From: Bdellovibrio sp. NC01
GTDB taxonomy: Bacteria; Bdellovibrionota; Bdellovibrionia; Bdellovibrionales; Bdellovibrionaceae
Assembly (NCBI RefSeq): GCF_006874625.1
Contig: NZ_CP030034.1
Span: forward strand, 2,356,001-2,420,000
DNA length: 64,000 nucleotides
Direction of reading: 5' to 3'
Made by a program: the position numbers and the translations under genes. Position 1 is the stretch's first letter. Every line of letters starts with the position of its first letter. This document shows, in pieces, positions 1 to 8,805 of the stretch. Below the pieces are notes generated by a model that was given only the letters and a program-made list of their open reading frames with translations, was not told where the DNA came from and searched no databases.

Positions 1-2572
1 ATTGTTCTACGAAGTACGTCGGCGGAAGTTCTTTCGCTTTATGTGCAATAAAATCTAAGGCCGCTTGCTGTGAAGCCCCCGGTGCTAAGTTTGCAAACAA
101 GGTCACAGCACGCTGCCGATTCACACGGGAAATTTGTTGCAGCGAAGGTTTGGTATTTAACTCTGCCACTTTTGATAGCGGAATCAGATTGTTTTTATCG
201 TTAGAAATTAACAACTCACTGAACTCTTCCCTCGGATCGGCTTTTTTCTCGAGCTGCACATAGATGTCGTAGCGATGCCCATTCTTCGTGTACTGACCGT
301 TCTTCACGCCACCGATCAGCGCTTGAACGGTGTTACCGATGGCATCAACACTGACACCACGTAAGGCCGCCTGATCACGTCTGGGCACGACCTGAACCTC
401 TGGCATGCCTTCTAAATAATCTGAATCGACGTCGGCCATCAGGCCAGATGCCTTCATGTCATTGATCATTTTTGTATTCAGCTCTGATAACTTGGCCCAA
501 TCAGGACCTTGCAACGAAAATTCAATCGGATAACCACGACCAGTTGAAAAACCTCGTGACGACAGATCCATCATAAAAATCAATGTATCAGATACTTGTT
601 TCGACAACTCACTGCGCGCCAGTCCCATGAATTGTTGTTGTGTCAGTTCCTTCCCGGTTTTTGGATCTTTACCGCGTTGACCTTTATCCTTCATGGTTAC
701 GAACATCATCCCCGTATTTGAGTCACTGCCCCCACCCGAACCAGTACCACCGACAGCGGTATACATGTGCGCCACTTCACTGCGACCTTTCAACCACTTT
801 TCAATTTGCTTTGATTTTGCATCAGTAAAATCCAACGACGCCCCGACCGGAGTACGATAGCGCAAAATGAATAAGCTCTGGTCTTGAACCGGAGTCATTT
901 CTTTATTTAAAAAAGTAATTGCATAAAACGAAACTCCAACAAAGACGACGGATGCTAGCAACACCATCACCCGATGCCCCAAAGTCCACTCAAGAGTTTT
1001 AGAATAAAAATCGCGCCATTTATCCATGCCCGCATCGAAGGCTTTACCGATACGAGTAGTGCGATGTCCCGAATGCACGAAACTAGAACAACGCATAGGC
1101 GTAATCGTTAACGATTCAATCAACGACAACAACACCGCCAGCGAAATCGTAATCCCGTATTGCAAGAAAAACTTTCCGATCACCCCTTGCATGAAAGCGA
1201 CAGGCAAAAAGATCGCGATGATGGCGACGGATGCCGCTAACGCTGCAAATGTAATTTCGCGCGCACCAATGATCGCGGATTCGATGGGTCGTAGTCCCTT
1301 TTCGTTATATCTAAAGATGTTTTCCAGAACCATGATGGCATCGTCGACGACGATACCGATGGCCAGGGTGAGCCCCAATAACGTGAACGTATTCAACGTA
1401 AAACCCGCAAAGTACAACCCGATGAATGCACCCATGATTGAAGTCGGAATTGCCAGCAAGACGTTTAAGGTCGCAGTCCAACTGCCCAAGAAAACCCAGC
1501 ACACAATCGAAGTTAACAACACTGCTAAGATCAAGTGCTTGATCATCTCGTGCACAGATTGTTCGATAAATCGAGTCGAGTCAAAATTCACGCCGACTTT
1601 CATTCCTGGCGGCAGCGTTTTTTGCACCTCATCGATTTTTGCTTTCACTCCTTGCGCCACTGCGACAGCATTTGAGCCCAACTGCTTTTTAATCCCAAGA
1701 CCTAACGCTTGAATGCCATCAAAGCGCGAAATGCGATAAACTTCAGCAAGGCCTTCTTTCGAATAACCAAGATCTTTTACTTTGATAACGTTGAATGGAT
1801 CTTGAATGACCTGGCCCGCACGGCGATTGATGATCAGCTGATCGAAACCTTTACTGTCTGTGAACTCTCCCAAAGTGCGAACGTTAAATGCTTTTTCAGA
1901 ATTTTGAATGAAGCCGCCAGGAATCTCTGCATGTTGTGAGGTGATTGAACTCATCACATCGGTCACAGAAATATTATTTTTCAAAAGTTTATCGGACTTA
2001 AGCCACACGCGCATCGCGGGATCCGTGTAGCCACCTAAGATGATGTCACCGACCCCGGGAACCGTTGTGAAACGATCCTTCAGATAATCTTTTGCATACG
2101 ACATTAAAAAAAACGGATCATTTTTGTCGTAGGTCAAAGCAAGCCAGATAATCGGCTGATCATCAGGATTGGTTTTGGTGATAACGGGCGGATCAACATT
2201 GGTTGGCAACAAACGCTGCGCTTGCGCGACTTTGGTTTGCACCTCTTGCAAAGCAACGTCGATATTACGATCCAAAGTAAATTCGATGGTGATGTTCGCA
2301 ATGCCGGTTTTACTGACAGAAGTGATACGCTCGACACCTTCGACGGAAGACACCGCATCTTCCACGGGATCGACAACAGATGTCTCCATAATTTCAGGCG
2401 CAGCACCTAATAAAGTGATACTGACATTTACTACCGGAAAATCGACGTCAGGAAGTTGGCTGACCCCTAAGCGCATAAACGAGATCGCGCCAAAGATGAT
2501 GAATGCCGCAAACAGCATCCACGCAAAAACTGAATTTTTGATCGAGACGTCTGAGATACGCATAAGGGCCAT
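1..2572 (-). CDS. RND-family (AcrB/MexB-like) efflux pump inner-membrane subunit, 3' end beyond the window
   Basis: This is the proton-driven inner-membrane component of a tripartite drug or envelope efflux pump. About 857 codons are visible, and the C-terminal part lies beyond position 1. The translation begins MALMRISDVSIKNSVF, has a first membrane helix, a periplasmic porter domain (LPDVDFPVV, DPVEDAVSSVEGV), then the TM2-6 block with GIVVDDAIMVLEN. The adjacent Asp pair near residue 410 matches the proton-relay aspartates of AcrB TM4. The second half repeats the fold (GHRVMVLLASVVFVG). Start 2572 is chosen as the first ATG; a second in-frame ATG at 2563 is equally possible and neither has a clear Shine-Dalgarno. 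The adaptor and outer-membrane genes are not in view. Confidence 0.93.
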   Translation of the reverse strand, partial: MALMRISDVSIKNSVFAWMLFAAFIIFGAISFMRLGVSQLPDVDFPVVNVSITLLGAAPEIMETSVVDPVEDAVSSVEGVERITSVSKTGIANITIEFTLDRNIDVALQEVQTKVAQAQRLLPTNVDPPVITKTNPDDQPIIWLALTYDKNDPFFLMSYAKDYLKDRFTTVPGVGDIILGGYTDPAMRVWLKSDKLLKNNISVTDVMSSITSQHAEIPGGFIQNSEKAFNVRTLGEFTDSKGFDQLIINRRAGQVIQDPFNVIKVKDLGYSKEGLAEVYRISRFDGIQALGLGIKKQLGSNAVAVAQGVKAKIDEVQKTLPPGMKVGVNFDSTRFIEQSVHEMIKHLILAVLLTSIVCWVFLGSWTATLNVLLAIPTSIMGAFIGLYFAGFTLNTFTLLGLTLAIGIVVDDAIMVLENIFRYNEKGLRPIESAIIGAREITFAALAASVAIIAIFLPVAFMQGVIGKFFLQYGITISLAVLLSLIESLTITPMRCSSFVHSGHRTTRIGKAFDAGMDKWRDFYSKTLEWTLGHRVMVLLASVVFVGVSFYAITFLNKEMTPVQDQSLFILRYRTPVGASLDFTDAKSKQIEKWLKGRSEVAHMYTAVGGTGSGGGSDSNTGMMFVTMKDKGQRGKDPKTGKELTQQQFMGLARSELSKQVSDTLIFMMDLSSRGFSTGRGYPIEFSLQGPDWAKLSELNTKMINDMKASGLMADVDSDYLEGMPEVQVVPRRDQAALRGVSVDAIGNTVQALIGGVKNGQYTKNGHRYDIYVQLEKKADPREEFSELLISNDKNNLIPLSKVAELNTKPSLQQISRVNRQRAVTLFANLAPGASQQAALDFIAHKAKELPPTYFVEQ

Positions 2573-2665
2573 TCTAATAGAAGAACGGCCCTCAAGGAAT
2601 GGACGCGATACAAGCTGCTAGAACACAGCAAATTGTTTGCGCCCTAGCAGGATTAGGAAAGCTAA

Positions 2666-3469
2666 TTATTTATTTAACTCTGCGGCTGCTTCAACGATAA
2701 ACGTCTTGTAAGCATCGATACGCGTGTACACAGAAAAGATAAAGCAATCAGGAGTCAACGGAATCGGCAAAGAGTCGCCACGGCTTACAACACCCCATAC
2801 GTACAACTGACCGTCGATATCCAAATAACCTGGACCACCAGAGTCGCCAGAGCAGATACCACGTTTTACTGATTGAGAAAGACTTAATTCAGTTTCAGAC
2901 CAGTTTGGATCTTTCACTTGAAGTTCTGTCGTTCTTAATACGCCAGAACCTTTTTTGATAACCCATGACCAGTTCAAACCGTAACCCGCAACAACAACGG
3001 AAGTGCCTTTTTGTAGCAAGTTGAAATCAGGAAGAAGCTTCGCCGTTTTGTAACCAGCAGGCACTGGAACTGTGTTGTCGAATCTGATCACTGCGATGTC
3101 AGCCGTGTTCGTGCCACGTTTTGGATCGTAATCTTTGTGACGAACAGCACCTACAACAGGGCGCGTGTTGTCTTTGTTAAGATCGTTGAAATTCTCTTTA
3201 AAGATCACGATCATTTTTTCTGGCTTTTCACCAATACAGTGACCGGCAGTTAAAACAAGATTGGCGCTGATCAATGTGCCTGTGCAAAGGAACTTACCTT
3301 CTGTATCGTACAAGCCTACAGTTGAAGTCATTTCTCTGTCGCCAGGTTGAACTTCTTTGCCACCAACTATAGAACCGTTAGCGCTGACTTCCGTAGAATT
3401 TTGTGCCGATTTATCCGAGCACGCAGCAACCAACAATGACGAAACCAAAAGATATTTAAGAGACTTCAA
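2666..3469 (-). CDS. Trypsin-fold (S1) serine protease, predicted lipoprotein
   Basis: This is a 267-residue exported chymotrypsin-family protease. The start is TTG, six bases after an AGGAG. The N-terminus has a lipobox (LLVAAC, Cys17), so the protein is probably membrane-anchored. The catalytic triad is clear: His77 in TAGHC, Asp124 in TADIAVI, Ser210 in GDSGGP. SIVGG at residues 33-37 resembles the trypsinogen activation junction, which suggests a zymogen with a short propeptide. Six residues before Ser210, where trypsin has Asp189, there is Gly204, so a preference for Lys/Arg is not expected (inference). It is divergent from an M4 metalloprotease across a palindrome-bearing intergenic region. 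Such exported proteases are abundant in Bdellovibrio and may digest prey protein. Confidence 0.93.
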   Translation of the reverse strand: MKSLKYLLVSSLLVAACSDKSAQNSTEVSANGSIVGGKEVQPGDREMTSTVGLYDTEGKFLCTGTLISANLVLTAGHCIGEKPEKMIVIFKENFNDLNKDNTRPVVGAVRHKDYDPKRGTNTADIAVIRFDNTVPVPAGYKTAKLLPDFNLLQKGTSVVVAGYGLNWSWVIKKGSGVLRTTELQVKDPNWSETELSLSQSVKRGICSGDSGGPGYLDIDGQLYVWGVVSRGDSLPIPLTPDCFIFSVYTRIDAYKTFIVEAAAELNK

Positions 3470-3570
3470 AAGATACTCCTTGCAATAAAATCATTAAATC
3501 AAGAAGCGCTAAAGTAAGCGTTCACAGGAAAATCCGAAATAGGAAAAACTCTGTCAGGAGATTCTTTCAT

Positions 3571-3598
3571 AGTGGTGCCACTAGAGTAACACTCTAGT
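3571..3598. promoter_or_regulatory. Two adjacent palindromes between divergent protease genes
   Basis: AGTGG-TG-CCACT at 3571-3582 is followed at once by ACTAGAGT-AAC-ACTCTAGT at 3580-3598, a perfect 8-base inverted repeat. They lie in the 240-base space between the serine protease (leftward) and the M4 protease (rightward), about where promoters for both would be. Operator function is inferred. A terminator is unlikely because neither side has a T tract or an ending gene. Confidence 0.4.
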
Positions 3599-3711
3599 TT
3601 GTGTACTTTTTAGACACCCTAGTAAATACACCAATAGATTAAAAACACCATAAGGCACTTCTTCACTTTCCGTGATAGACCCCTCACATATTTTAAACAT
3701 TGAGGTGTCGA

Positions 3712-4692
3712 ATGAAGTTTTCACACATTTTCGCTACAGGTCTTTTATTGTTCACGTTTAAAGCTAACGCCGGCGACGTGGTTGTTTATGATGCGGCTCT
3801 TTCCCCGATCGCGGGTATTGGCAATAACAAAGGCGTTAAAGTCCTTGTTAACGGCAACAAAGTGGGAGCGATTTGGAAACGCGTTTTCATTACTGATGAA
3901 GCACGCCGTGCCAGCGCGAACATCACTCTGGTTCGTGACTTCTATAAAAACAATTTCGGCAGAGACTCTTTCGACAATCGTGGTAGCGATATCGAAGCGA
4001 CAGTTCGTGTCGGTCGTGGCTTCATTGATCTTTTCGGTATGAGACAAAATGCGGCGTGGGACGGTAACAAGTTCCTATTCGGCGGTGGCGAAAGCAACGG
4101 TTTGAAATGGTTTACAGGTGCGGTTGATGTGATCGGTCATGAATACACTCACGCGGTTGTGCAATACACTTCTAAATTGAAATACCAAGGTCAAAGTGGT
4201 GCTTTGAATGAACACGTTGCAGACTTGTTCGGGCAAATGATCCAAGTTAAATCAGGCCAAGGTGCCAATGACTTCTTGATCGGCGAATCGGTTCTAGCTG
4301 ACGACTTGAAAGAATATGCGAGCAAAAAATACGGCTTCCAGGTTCAAGCTCTTCGCGACATGCTTCACCCTGAAAAAGGCTTGGACCCACAACCAGGTCA
4401 CATGTCACAAATTCCTGCAGAATTGGGCCAAGATTGCAAACCGACAGCGCAAAATGACAACTGCGGCGTGCATAAGCTTTCCGGCATTCCAAATCGCGCA
4501 ACAGCGTTGATGGTGCAAGCTTTGGGTTGGGATAAGTTAGCTCCGGTATTCTATGCCGTTATGACAGAGCGTTTGAGCGAAAACTCTCAATTCTCTGATT
4601 ATGCTCGTGAAACGATTGGCGAGTGCCAACGTCGTTTGACTTCGGATGAGTGTTTGACAGTAAGCAACGCATTCCGCGCTGTTGGTCTATAA
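3712..4692 (+). CDS. Thermolysin-like (M4) neutral metalloprotease, exported, no evident propeptide
   Basis: This is a 326-residue zinc endopeptidase. An ATG at 3712 follows GAGGTG at proper spacing; an upstream in-frame TTG at 3700 is less likely. A signal peptide ends near ANA-GD (residue 20). The zinc motif is HEYTH (His143, Glu144, His147), and the third ligand is Glu167 in GALNEHVAD. The active-site His region is CGVHKLSGIPNRA, matching GGVHxNSGIPN of the family. Most M4 enzymes carry a long FTP/PepSY propeptide. Here the catalytic domain appears to start right after the signal peptide, closest in size to the protealysin group but without its short propeptide. It probably acts outside the cytoplasm on prey or envelope proteins. 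Confidence 0.93.
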   Translation: MKFSHIFATGLLLFTFKANAGDVVVYDAALSPIAGIGNNKGVKVLVNGNKVGAIWKRVFITDEARRASANITLVRDFYKNNFGRDSFDNRGSDIEATVRVGRGFIDLFGMRQNAAWDGNKFLFGGGESNGLKWFTGAVDVIGHEYTHAVVQYTSKLKYQGQSGALNEHVADLFGQMIQVKSGQGANDFLIGESVLADDLKEYASKKYGFQVQALRDMLHPEKGLDPQPGHMSQIPAELGQDCKPTAQNDNCGVHKLSGIPNRATALMVQALGWDKLAPVFYAVMTERLSENSQFSDYARETIGECQRRLTSDECLTVSNAFRAVGL

Positions 4693-4733
4693 TTTGTTGA
4701 TACGGGCGCTGAGTCTTTGCTACCGTTTGGAGT

Positions 4734-6551
4734 ATGACTCACGCCCATCTGATCCCCGTCATTGTTTTTCTTAGCTCTTCCGTTCTTCTTGTTTCCCTAT
4801 TTCAAAAATTAGGACTGGGAAGTATTCTTGGTTACTTAGCCGCGGGATTGCTTGTTGGCCCACAAATGTTGGGCCTGATCACAGATCTTAACTACACCCA
4901 AAGCCTTTCTGAATTCGGTGTTGTCTTTCTTCTGTTTCTGATCGGTCTTGAGCTTCAGCCTAAAAAATTATGGTCGCTGCGCAAAACCTTGATCGGTTAT
5001 GGCGGCATTCAAATGGGGCTTACCACTTTGGTGTTCGGTGGCATTGCGCACGGCTTTGGTTTATCGTGGCCCGCAAGTTTTGTGGTTGGCTTTTCACTTT
5101 CTCTTTCTTCAACGGCCTTTGCTTTACAATCGCTACAAGAAAAGAAAGTTTTAAACACAGAATTCGGCAGAGCTTCTTTTGCGATCTTGTTGATGCAAGA
5201 CGTGTTTGCGATCCCTGCCCTTGCGATCATTCCAAGCTTGGGACTTGATACGGCAAATGTTGCTGAAGTGAACTGGGGGGCTTTCTTATTTACGATCCTG
5301 GGCATTTCGATCTTCAGCCGCACATTGATGGGTCCCTTCTTACGCCAAGTCGCAGCCTTGCGCAGCCGTGAGCTATTTACGGGCGTGACGTTACTGATCG
5401 TAATCGGTGTCGCCTTCCTGATGGAGCACGCAGGCCTGTCGATGGCCTTAGGCGCCTTCATTGCCGGTGTCTTTTTATCAGAATCTGAATATCGTCATGA
5501 ATTAGAAGCCGATCTAGAACCCTTCAAAGGGATCTTGATGGGTCTATTCTTCGTCTCTGTTGGGATGTCGGTGAATGCGGCTTTAATCATTCAAAAACCA
5601 TTTACGATCATTGGTCTGACGGTTTTGTACATGATTGTGAAAGGTGCGGCGACTTATCTTACGGGTCGTATCATGCACTTAAAACGTCTGCCTTCTAGCA
5701 ACCTTGCCGTCTACCTAGTGCAAGGTGGTGAGTTCGCCTTCGTAATCTTCGGCGTTGGTAAGAATGCTAATATTCTTTCTTTAGAGTGGACACAAACACT
5801 GACTTTGATTGTGACACTTTCGATGATCTTAAGTCCGTTTATTATTTTAGTGAACGATCGCATACAGGAAAGAGCCATCGATACGTTACCGAAAAAAGAC
5901 TACGACAAATTTGAAAATGTCGAAAACCCCGTGATCATTGCGGGCTTCGGTCGCTTTGGTCAGATCTTTGGCCGTATCTTAAGAACACAGGATATCGGTT
6001 TCACCGCTATTGATCACGACACAGAACAAATCGAACTGCTGCGCAGATTCAGCAATACGGTTTATTACGGAGACGCTTCCCGCAAAGACATTCTGATTGC
6101 GGCAGGTGCCGCGAAAGCACGATATTTTATTATTGCCGTAGATGACATGGCGGTCGCAACGCAAATCGCAGAACTCGTGCGCACGGAGTTCCCGCATTTA
6201 ATCGTCTACGCGCGAGCGCGCAATCGTCAGCACGTGTTTGACTTGATGGCCTTAAAAGTTCATCACATCAAACGTGAAACTTTGGATTCAAGCTTAAATC
6301 TGACACGCGAACTTTTAGAAGATCTTGGCATTCCGAAAGAGCGCACTTACCGCATGATCGAACGCTTCCGCTTGCATGACGAATTGATGGTCAAAGAACA
6401 ATTCAAAGTTCGTCACGATCAAAAAGTTTTCTTGGATCTTTCACGCCAGGGCATGGAACAATTGGCGCAAGTTCTTAAAGAGGACGCAGAAAAAACATAC
6501 ATCGAGCCTCGTCCAGAAACAGAAAAGACAATAACCCATGAGCGAATCTAA
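4734..6551 (+). CDS. CPA2 monovalent cation:proton antiporter with TrkA-N domain (KefB/KefC type)
   Basis: This 605-residue inner-membrane protein has about twelve helices in residues 1-385 (for example FLLFLIGLELQPKKLW and the SLSLSSTAFALQSL stretch). A cytosolic RCK/TrkA-N domain follows from about residue 395, with the nucleotide-binding glycine motif IIAGFGRFGQIFGR and later YYGDASRKDIL. This is the layout of glutathione-gated K+ efflux systems KefB/KefC. No KefF/KefG-type quinone oxidoreductase is adjacent, so ion and gating ligand are not fixed by context. The 3' end overlaps ybaK by 14 bases, implying a two-gene operon. Confidence 0.93.
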   Translation: MTHAHLIPVIVFLSSSVLLVSLFQKLGLGSILGYLAAGLLVGPQMLGLITDLNYTQSLSEFGVVFLLFLIGLELQPKKLWSLRKTLIGYGGIQMGLTTLVFGGIAHGFGLSWPASFVVGFSLSLSSTAFALQSLQEKKVLNTEFGRASFAILLMQDVFAIPALAIIPSLGLDTANVAEVNWGAFLFTILGISIFSRTLMGPFLRQVAALRSRELFTGVTLLIVIGVAFLMEHAGLSMALGAFIAGVFLSESEYRHELEADLEPFKGILMGLFFVSVGMSVNAALIIQKPFTIIGLTVLYMIVKGAATYLTGRIMHLKRLPSSNLAVYLVQGGEFAFVIFGVGKNANILSLEWTQTLTLIVTLSMILSPFIILVNDRIQERAIDTLPKKDYDKFENVENPVIIAGFGRFGQIFGRILRTQDIGFTAIDHDTEQIELLRRFSNTVYYGDASRKDILIAAGAAKARYFIIAVDDMAVATQIAELVRTEFPHLIVYARARNRQHVFDLMALKVHHIKRETLDSSLNLTRELLEDLGIPKERTYRMIERFRLHDELMVKEQFKVRHDQKVFLDLSRQGMEQLAQVLKEDAEKTYIEPRPETEKTITHERI

Positions 6552-7026
6552 AGTCCCCGTCACTCTTGCTATTCGCATGTTGAACGATAACGGCGTGCAA
6601 TTCGTGCCACATCTTTTTAAGTATGAAGAAAAAGGTGGCACATCGGTTTCATCCCGCGAACTGGGCGTCCCCGAACATGCGGTGATTAAAACCTTGATCA
6701 TGGAAAACGACAGCAAAGAGCCGCTTGTTATTCTTATGCACGGAGACATGCAAGTTTCAACCAAACAGCTGGCTCGTGATCTGGGTGTTAAATCCATCAA
6801 CCCCTGCAAACCGGAAGTGGCTGATCGCCACTCGGGTTATCAAGTGGGCGGCACCTCACCTTTTGGTACAAAACGCCAGATGCCGGTGTATATGGAAAAA
6901 ACGATTTTAGATTTGCCAAAGATTTATATCAACGGCGGCAAACGCGGTTTCTTGGTCGAGATTCTACCCCAAGAAGTGATGCGCTTGTTATCGCCCACTT
7001 TGGTGAATGTCGGAATTAAAGGCTAA
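6538..7026 (+). CDS. ybaK: YbaK/EbsC-family Cys-tRNA(Pro)/aminoacyl-tRNA deacylase
   Basis: This 162-residue cytosolic protein is of the YbaK family, which hydrolyses Cys mischarged onto tRNA-Pro. It matches the usual length and family features. AVIKTLIMEND and VSTKQLARDLG flank the substrate pocket. The conserved tail motif GGTSPFGTKRQMPVYMEK corresponds to GxxSPFGxKxxxPVxxD in the family, and ALR-like GGKRGFLVEI follows. The ATG lies inside the last codons of the antiporter gene, so translation is probably coupled. The deacylase assignment is firm; exact tRNA specificity is inferred. Confidence 0.92.
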   Translation: MSESKVPVTLAIRMLNDNGVQFVPHLFKYEEKGGTSVSSRELGVPEHAVIKTLIMENDSKEPLVILMHGDMQVSTKQLARDLGVKSINPCKPEVADRHSGYQVGGTSPFGTKRQMPVYMEKTILDLPKIYINGGKRGFLVEILPQEVMRLLSPTLVNVGIKG

Positions 7027-7029
7027 AAA

Positions 7030-7521
7030 TTATTTTTTATAAACTTCCAGGAACTTGAAGTACTGACCTTTGATGTCATCAAGTTCCATGGGGTTGCCGT
7101 AAGCATCTTTAGCCAAAGCACCTGGCTTAAGCACCATCTGCCCATGTTCGATATCGTAATCAATTCCACGCACGAAAAGTTTTTCCACTTCCGCACCCGT
7201 CGCTTCTGAATAAAACGTGACATAGAAGCTGCGAATTTCACTGCGTTCTGGAATGAAGCCATGAACCAAATTCAGTTGATGAACAAAGTTCCGAGGACAA
7301 CGCAAAAAGATAATACGTGGCGATTCAACTTTAGAAATCCAATTTTGAAAATTACGAATGCCGATGGAATTGATCGCTGTCAAATAACGAAGATCCAAGC
7401 TCAGATCATAAGAAGGATGGACTGCAACTTGATTCAGCTCTGACGAGTATTCGTTCAGACTGCCCTGCAAAGTCAGCACAAGGGTATTATCAATAAGATC
7501 TGTGGAAATTTTAAGAGACAT
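7030..7521 (-). CDS. STAS-like domain protein of unknown role
   Basis: This is a 163-residue cytosolic protein. Residues 1-100 have the pattern of a STAS/anti-sigma-antagonist fold: VLTLQGSLNEYSSEL, then a beta strand and LDLRYLTAINSIGIRNFQNWI. The last is where SpoIIAA-type proteins have the phosphorylatable DxSxxxSxG helix. Here the equivalent run is AINSIG, so Ser is present. The C-terminal 60 residues are family-specific and unrecognised. It lies 15 bases downstream of the YheU-like gene in the same direction. The fold assignment is moderate; partner and pathway are unknown. Confidence 0.6.
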   Translation of the reverse strand: MSLKISTDLIDNTLVLTLQGSLNEYSSELNQVAVHPSYDLSLDLRYLTAINSIGIRNFQNWISKVESPRIIFLRCPRNFVHQLNLVHGFIPERSEIRSFYVTFYSEATGAEVEKLFVRGIDYDIEHGQMVLKPGALAKDAYGNPMELDDIKGQYFKFLEVYKK

Positions 7522-7536
7522 GTAAGAAAAACTCTA

Positions 7537-7851
7537 TCACGTTTGCGATAATCTTTGCAACTTTTGCCACTCGGCTTTGGTCATCAAAGTGACTGATTCG
7601 GATGCAAAATCAAACACGATCTTGATGTCTTTGCGTGCAAGTTGTTTGCGAATTTGTTCTTTCTTCGCAGACAAACTGACCTCAACGCTCCCGTAATCTG
7701 TACCTTCGCGAAGAATGAACGCTTCAATAATGCCTTCGATCGCGTCAGCGCTCAGATCTTCTTGTGGAATTTCAACGGGTGGTTTTACTTCTTCATTCAT
7801 GGGCTCAGCATAGAAAGCCCGCGCGCGAGTCGCAAGACTTTTATCTGACAC
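7537..7851 (-). CDS. UPF0270 (YheU-like) family protein
   Basis: This 104-residue protein's second half is clearly YheU-like: IPQEDLSADAIEGIIEAF then ILREGTDYG, which mirrors the E. coli YheU pattern ending in ESFVLREGTDYG. The biochemical function of the family is unknown. The called start is GTG at 7851; an in-frame ATG at 7800 would remove the poorly conserved N-terminal 17 residues and neither has a strong Shine-Dalgarno. It is first gene of a two-gene leftward unit with the STAS-like protein. Confidence 0.8.
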   Translation of the reverse strand: MSDKSLATRARAFYAEPMNEEVKPPVEIPQEDLSADAIEGIIEAFILREGTDYGSVEVSLSAKKEQIRKQLARKDIKIVFDFASESVTLMTKAEWQKLQRLSQT

Positions 7852-7934
7852 ATCTTAAAAGAAACAGAAGGTCAAACCGGAAAGCCTTCGGTAAAGTTGG
7901 TTTGTCGTTAACTCTTCTCAATAAGGAGCTTTCT

Positions 7935-8288
7935 ATGATTTTAACTAGCGTGGGTTCTTCGGTTTTACTGAGCTTCGCCCTGACTGTTCCAGCACTGGCG
8001 GCAGAAAAGATCGCAACGACTGAATCAGCACCAACTTCCACGGAAGACGTGCATGAAACGGGAATGCAAGAAATGAAAAACGATCCGGGCCCAGCCCCTT
8101 CTTCGCGTGTAGATAAAGGTACGGCAGAACCAATGCGCCAAGCAGACTCGTCTGACAAAAAAGCTCCAGGCACTCGCACTTCAAAGTCGAACTTAAAACA
8201 AAAGAAGCAGCAAGGTGCTAAGACCGGCGTTGGCGGCGGAGCCAGTGAAAGCAACAGCAATGCTGAAAGCAATAAAAAGAGCGAATAA
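7935..8288 (+). CDS. Small exported Lys/Ser-rich disordered protein
   Basis: This 117-residue protein starts at ATG 7935 after ATAAGGAGC; a longer in-frame reading exists upstream but lacks a ribosome-binding site. A signal peptide ends near ALA-AEK (residue 23). The rest is low-complexity and hydrophilic, rich in Ser, Lys, Glu, Gly and Asn, with no hydrophobic core, so it is likely intrinsically disordered in the periplasm or outside. No family is recognised. It ends at a strong terminator and begins a neighbourhood of similar small proteins. Confidence 0.7.
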   Translation: MILTSVGSSVLLSFALTVPALAAEKIATTESAPTSTEDVHETGMQEMKNDPGPAPSSRVDKGTAEPMRQADSSDKKAPGTRTSKSNLKQKKQQGAKTGVGGGASESNSNAESNKKSE

Positions 8289-8325
8289 AAAAAGGACTGC
8301 GTTAAAAGCGCAGTCCCTTTTTTAA
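8287..8325. terminator. Bidirectional intrinsic terminator
   Basis: A-rich left flank, stem AAAGGACTGCG / CGCAGTCCCTTT with a short AAAAG loop region, and a T tract. It lies between converging small genes ending at 8288 and 8344. Confidence 0.85.
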
Positions 8326-8343
8326 AACTTTTGGTTGGGTCAA

Positions 8344-8535
8344 TTATTTTTGGCTTTGGCCTTTATCGAAGTTTTGAGAGCCAGTGTCTGATTGCCAGCT
8401 TTGCTGACCAGATTTTTGGCCTTGGTTTGAGTTTGGAGTTTGAGATTGTTGGTTACGACCCATATTGCCTTGTTGACCAGTCGATGATTGTTGTTGATTC
8501 ATGCCTGGTTTTTGAGCTTGGTTTTCTTGAGCCAT
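8344..8535 (-). CDS. Small Gln/Asn/Ser-rich low-complexity protein
   Basis: This 63-residue protein begins MAQENQAQKPG. The start at 8535 is set by an AAGGAGG eight bases upstream; 16 further codons are open but lack a ribosome site. The sequence is almost entirely Gln, Asn, Ser, Gly and Lys, without signal peptide or membrane segment, so it is predicted to be cytosolic and disordered, with prion-like composition. The function is unknown. It converges on the terminator shared with the neighbouring Lys/Ser-rich exported protein. Confidence 0.65.
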   Translation of the reverse strand: MAQENQAQKPGMNQQQSSTGQQGNMGRNQQSQTPNSNQGQKSGQQSWQSDTGSQNFDKGQSQK

Positions 8536-8805
8536 ATTAGCCTCCTTGTTAAACGACGTATGTCGCATAGATTTAAACTTCAAAAGACGTGCCTCTGACG
8601 AAATCTTTTATAAAAGAGATTATGCTTTCTTATGGGACGATCTTCCGCAAAACAGGGGCAATATTTCGCCCATAGCTCAGGCGCGACTCGACAGCAGTCG
8701 GTCTCTTGCGGTTTAGCAACTCTCACAAAATAAACTGGGAGTGCAAAAAATAATTTCGATAATAGAAGATACGCCCCACCCAACTCATCTGATCAGGAGG
8801 ATCTT

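Noticed and set aside
1026-1712. Long rightward open frame of 228 codons
   Set aside because: It is antisense to the RND pump gene, whose leftward translation has clear family motifs; no ribosome site.
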